From Bacteroidota bacterium (GTDB lineage Bacteria; Bacteroidota; Bacteroidia; UBA7662; CANHCV01): 8,249 nucleotides of DNA. The stretch is from the NCBI GenBank assembly GCA_027488715.1, contig JAIYBD010000267.1:1-8249 (forward strand). Direction: 5' to 3'. The position numbers and the translations under genes were made by a program. This document shows positions 5,413-8,249 of the stretch, piece after piece (within the stretch, counting starts at the first letter, position 1; every line of letters starts with the position of its first letter). The notes beneath the pieces are model-generated. The model made no database searches. It was not told where the DNA came from and saw nothing but the letters and a program-made list of their open reading frames with translations.

Positions 5413-5735
5413 TGGGAATTACAAAAACAGAGCCGTTTGATGCCGATTTGGTTAAACGGGCAAATATTTTAAAAGCACTCGGACATCCTGCCCGTTTAGC
5501 GATCATCCAACATTTGCTCGAACAAGAAACGTGCATTTGCGGAGATCTCGTTATAAAACTTCCTTTGGCCCAAGCCACCATTTCTCAGCACCTGCGTGAA
5601 CTAAAACAAGTAGGCATCATCCAAGGAACGGTTTCCGGCACTTCGGTATGTTATTGTTTGAATCGCGAAATCTTCAAAGAACTTCGCGAGTTTTTTAAGG
5701 ACTCTGCCAAACAAATCAAGAAAAAGAAATGCTAA
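5412..5735 (+). CDS. arsR: ArsR family arsenic-responsive repressor
   Basis: A 107-residue winged-helix repressor of the ArsR/SmtB family. It opens with KRANILKALGHPARLAIIQHL (15-35). The metal-binding helix carries E39-T-C41-I-C43-G-D45, matching the ELCVCDL site of arsenic-sensing ArsR proteins. The recognition helix is LAQATISQHLRELKQVGII (52-70), followed by the wing GTVSGTSVCYCLN with Cys80 and Cys82; Cys107 is the last residue. The extra thiols could complete a trivalent arsenic or antimony site. I chose ATG at 5412 over a TTG at 5394, because the latter lies inside the inverted repeat that looks like the operator and adds residues the family does not need. The stop overlaps the exporter start (ATGCTAA or TAATG), so the genes are translationally coupled. 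It should repress its own operon until As(III) binds. Confidence 0.9.
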   Translation: MGITKTEPFDADLVKRANILKALGHPARLAIIQHLLEQETCICGDLVIKLPLAQATISQHLRELKQVGIIQGTVSGTSVCYCLNREIFKELREFFKDSAKQIKKKKC

Positions 5736-6796
5736 TGGAAAAGCAACCCACCCCAATTCACGCCCCTAAGAAAAAGCTTGGTTTCTTGGATCGTTACCTC
5801 ACCTTATGGATTTTTCTTGCCATGGGACTCGGAATTCTGCTGGGCAACCTTCTTCCCTCCGACTCCATCGTTTTTACTTCCGTGGAAGGGAATTCTACCA
5901 ATATTCCCTTGGCCATCGGTCTCATTCTCATGATGATTCCGCCTTTAGCAAAAGTGCGTTACGAGGAAATGGGAAGGGTTTTCTCCAATAAAAAAGTCCT
6001 CTTCGCCTCCCTTGTCCTCAATTGGATCATCGGTCCATTTTTGATGTTTGGATTGGCCGTTCTCTTTTTATCGGACCAACCCCATTATATGGTTGGACTC
6101 ATCCTCATCGGGTTGGCGCGTTGCATTGCCATGGTGGTGGTTTGGAACGATTTGGCCGATGGAAACCGTGAATATGCCGCCGGTTTGGTGGCTTTGAACA
6201 GCATTTTTCAGGTCTTGCTTTATTCGGTTTATACCTACTTTTTTACTGATGTCCTTTTGAATGGTTTAGGTATGTCATCCGATGCCGTTCAAATACCAAT
6301 GATGGATGTTGCCAAATCAGTGGGAATATACCTCGGCATCCCCTTTCTGGTAGGCTTCCTTCTTCGAAAAATCATGATTCAAACCCAGGGTGAAGCATGG
6401 TATCAGCAACAGTTTCTACCAAAAATTTCACCGATTACCCTTATTGCCCTTCTCCTCACTATTGTATATATGTTTTCGCTGAAGGGCAAATCGGTGGTTG
6501 AAATTCCTTTGGATGTGGTGAAGGTTTCCATTCCGCTGGTTCTCTATTTCCTCATCATGTTTGTGGTGAGCTTTTTTGTCGGAAAGTTTTACGGAGCCGA
6601 TTATTCACGTTCAGCCTCCATCGCCTTTACGGCCACGGGGAACAACTTTGAACTCGCCATTGCGGTGGCCGTGGGCGTATTTGGGATTCATTCGGGCGAA
6701 GCCTTCGTAGGCGTTATCGGCCCTCTCATCGAAGTGCCAGCGCTAATTCTATTGGTTAACCTGAGTTTCTGGTTTAAAAAGAAATATTTCTCATGA
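5729..6796 (+). CDS. acr3: ACR3-type arsenite exporter
   Basis: A 355-residue inner-membrane protein with about ten hydrophobic helices, the size and layout of ACR3 (BART superfamily) arsenite efflux carriers. The signature LIGLARCIAMVVVWNDLADG contains Cys132, and TATGNNFELAIAVAVG contains Glu308. These correspond to the Cys and Glu known to be needed for As(OH)3/H+ exchange in characterised ACR3 proteins (Cys129 and Glu305 in the Alkaliphilus protein). It pumps arsenite, and perhaps antimonite, out of the cell. Two starts are possible: ATG 5729, overlapping arsR by 7 nt, or ATG 5735 in a TAATG junction; they differ by two residues. Its TGA overlaps the next start in ATGA. No arsenate reductase gene is in the window, so any arsenate must be reduced by a protein encoded elsewhere. 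Often labelled arsB, though it is unrelated to the ArsB family. Confidence 0.95.
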   Translation: MLMEKQPTPIHAPKKKLGFLDRYLTLWIFLAMGLGILLGNLLPSDSIVFTSVEGNSTNIPLAIGLILMMIPPLAKVRYEEMGRVFSNKKVLFASLVLNWIIGPFLMFGLAVLFLSDQPHYMVGLILIGLARCIAMVVVWNDLADGNREYAAGLVALNSIFQVLLYSVYTYFFTDVLLNGLGMSSDAVQIPMMDVAKSVGIYLGIPFLVGFLLRKIMIQTQGEAWYQQQFLPKISPITLIALLLTIVYMFSLKGKSVVEIPLDVVKVSIPLVLYFLIMFVVSFFVGKFYGADYSRSASIAFTATGNNFELAIAVAVGVFGIHSGEAFVGVIGPLIEVPALILLVNLSFWFKKKYFS

Positions 6797-7554
6797 GAAT
6801 TGCCCTTTTTAGTGACGTTCATGCCAATCTTCCGGCACTCCTTTCTTTTTTTGAAGATGTAGAACGTGAAAACATTGATGCATGGTATTGCCTAGGCGAT
6901 TTGGTGGGATACGCTCCATGGCCCAATGAGGTGATTCACGAAATTCGAAAGCGAAAAATTCCTACCATCGCTGGAAATTACGACGTTGGCGTTGGCTTGA
7001 ACAGCGACGATTGCGGTTGCGCCTATAAAACCGACGAAGAACGCCATCAGGGTGCACAATCGATTGCATTTACCAATGCCAATGTTGGCGATGAAGAACG
7101 AAAATATTTGCGGCAACTTCCCCAGCACTTCGCGTTGGATCTTCCTTTTGCCGACGGAATGAAACGATTATTGTTGGTTCATGGAAGTCCGAGAAAGGTG
7201 AATGAGTACTTGTTTGAAGACCGGGAAGAGAAAAGTATGATTCGAATTTTCCAACAAGCCGGTTGCGATGTACTGTGTTTTGGCCATACCCATGTTCCTT
7301 ACCATCGCAACTTGGTTTCTGATGACAAAACCTTTCATGCCATCAATTTGGGAAGCATTGGAAAACCAAAAGATGGCGATCCACGTGGCGGCTATGTCAT
7401 TCTTCACTTCGATTTCACTTTGCCTTTTCAAAACCCACAAAGTTTAAAAGTAACCTTCAAACGTTTCGAATACCCCGTGGAGCTTACAGCAGCCGCCATC
7501 CGACAAACCGAGTTGCCCGATATCTTTGCTGAAAAACTATTGAAGGCGTTTTAA
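6793..7554 (+). CDS. metallophosphoesterase linked to arsenic operon
   Basis: A 253-residue cytosolic calcineurin-like (YfcE/MPE_2 type) phosphoesterase without signal peptide or membrane helix. The two-metal site is complete: D8-x-H10 in FSDVHAN, D36 in GDLVGY, N62 in GNYD (Tyr63 where many relatives have His), H130 in VHGSP, and H165-x-H167 in GHTH. The conserved NLGSIGKPKDGDPRGGY segment follows. Just after GNYD lies SDDCGCAYKTDEE, with Cys74 and Cys76 forming a Cys-x-Cys pair close to the active site. The ATG overlaps the exporter stop in ATGA, the third gene of a coupled arsR-acr3 operon, so it should be induced by arsenic. The substrate is unknown; a phosphate ester or diester tied to arsenic stress is inference. 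The gene ends 4 nt before the stop codon of the convergent sulfatase gene. Confidence 0.88.
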   Translation: MRIALFSDVHANLPALLSFFEDVERENIDAWYCLGDLVGYAPWPNEVIHEIRKRKIPTIAGNYDVGVGLNSDDCGCAYKTDEERHQGAQSIAFTNANVGDEERKYLRQLPQHFALDLPFADGMKRLLLVHGSPRKVNEYLFEDREEKSMIRIFQQAGCDVLCFGHTHVPYHRNLVSDDKTFHAINLGSIGKPKDGDPRGGYVILHFDFTLPFQNPQSLKVTFKRFEYPVELTAAAIRQTELPDIFAEKLLKAF

Positions 7555-7558
7555 ATGA

Positions 7559-8249
7559 TTATCGATCAACTCCTTTAATCAATACCTTGGTTGATCTTTT
7601 CTTGTTTTGGATCAATTCTACCGAATAAAAACCATCGGCTTGATTCTTGAGATCCAACTCAATGGGACCCGTTACATCATATTTTTGAAAAACCAATTGT
7701 CCTTTCTGGTTTCGAATGATAACCTCATACGAATTCAATAACGAATTATTTTGATTCACTATCGAAAAATTCCCGTTAGAAGGATTAGGTCGCAACGCCC
7801 AAGCCTCATCGTTGAACGGTTCTGGAATACCCAAGGGTAAACAAGAAGTCAAGCCCGTTAGACTAGCTAATGTGTCACAAAGGCTGCGATAATTCAAGAT
7901 GTCTTGGGAAGTCATATTACTCGGTGAGGAAAGTAAGTTACTTAACTCTTGAAGATCGGTGGAAGTATGATATAATTCCAAGCCCCCTTGGTCAAAACGA
8001 AGTAAATGATAATCGGCATTTCGAATGCTCTTTCCATCAGCAGAAGTAGACGGTGTATTAAAAGTCTCCGAAAAGATCCATGATCTCTGGGTATTGGATT
8101 GGTTTTTCAAGACTGGCAAGAACGAACGGGAATCGACGACTTTGTTGGAAGGAATATAGGATTTCCAATTTGAAACCCGACTCCATTCAGCCATGGTTGC
8201 AAATAAATCGACAGTGCTAACCAAATCATGGCAATTGCGATTCCCTTGA
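7559..8249 (-). CDS. secreted sulfatase with T9SS sorting domain, C-terminal part
   Basis: The frame is open to the window edge, so the N-terminus with the catalytic Cys/Ser formylglycine motif lies beyond base 8249; about 230 residues are visible. The first part fits the end of a sulfatase catalytic domain (alkaline phosphatase superfamily): VSTVDLFATMAEWSRV, SIRNADYHLLRFDQGGLELYH and a TDLQELSNL segment, as in the family's usual R-x-x-x-YKLI...ELYDL...D-x-x-E-x-x-NL. The last 80 residues are a type A T9SS C-terminal domain, from LRPNPSNGNFSI through VIIRNQKGQLVF to a strand ending KVLIKG. The protein should therefore cross the outer membrane by T9SS, be cleaved and be displayed or released, removing sulfate from an extracellular polymer or small ester. 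A TTG at 8224 is not its start, because sulfatase-like sequence continues upstream (QGNRNCHDL). It converges on the arsenic operon. Confidence 0.83.
   Translation of the reverse strand, partial: QGNRNCHDLVSTVDLFATMAEWSRVSNWKSYIPSNKVVDSRSFLPVLKNQSNTQRSWIFSETFNTPSTSADGKSIRNADYHLLRFDQGGLELYHTSTDLQELSNLLSSPSNMTSQDILNYRSLCDTLASLTGLTSCLPLGIPEPFNDEAWALRPNPSNGNFSIVNQNNSLLNSYEVIIRNQKGQLVFQKYDVTGPIELDLKNQADGFYSVELIQNKKRSTKVLIKGVDR

Noticed and set aside
7564..7606. GATCAAC / GTTGATC inverted repeat with T-rich sequence after it, 10 nt beyond the phosphoesterase stop
   Set aside because: The stem is only 7 AT-rich pairs with a 19-nt loop and lies within sulfatase coding sequence; too weak to call a terminator.

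Overview
The window looks like a chromosomal segment of a Bacteroidota bacterium, probably a flavobacterium-like lineage. Supporting signs are a C-terminal type IX secretion (T9SS) sorting domain, a TonB / PstS-like / TPR gene order I associate with this phylum, A-rich gene starts without Shine-Dalgarno sequences, and candidate promoters of the Bacteroidota TAnnTTTG type. Genus cannot be read from the sequence. No insertion sequence, CRISPR array or phage gene was seen, and no stretch over 300 bases lacks a gene.

Region 1 (1-3154, + strand) is the downstream part of an envelope operon. It holds the C-terminus of a TonB energy transducer, a small two-helix membrane protein, a PstS-like substrate-binding lipoprotein and a secreted TPR protein with a Pro/Thr/Lys tail. 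The last three genes are packed with an 8-nt overlap and a 4-nt gap. The unit ends at a strong intrinsic terminator at 3126-3154. A second, terminator-like hairpin (234-286) sits directly behind tonB.

Region 2 (3119-4476) holds an ECF sigma factor and an overlapping soluble zinc-finger anti-sigma factor on +. Convergent to them, with a 14-nt tail overlap, is a rhodanese-fold lipoprotein on - that lacks the catalytic cysteine.

Region 3 (4535-5340) holds tRNA-Val(UAC), an intrinsic terminator, and trmB beginning 6 nt after the T-tract. TrmB methylates G46 of tRNAs, and this tRNA has G46 in a 5-nt variable loop.

Region 4 (5389-7554) is a compact arsenic operon: arsR, an ACR3-type arsenite exporter and a metallophosphoesterase, each overlapping the next at the stop/start codons. 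An inverted repeat at the arsR start codon is the likely operator. The phosphoesterase carries a Cys-x-Cys pair right after its GNYD metal motif and is the most interesting gene here. No arsenate reductase is present in the window.

Region 5 (7559-8249, - strand) is the C-terminal part of a secreted sulfatase with a T9SS type A sorting domain. It converges on the arsenic operon with only 4 nt between the stop codons.
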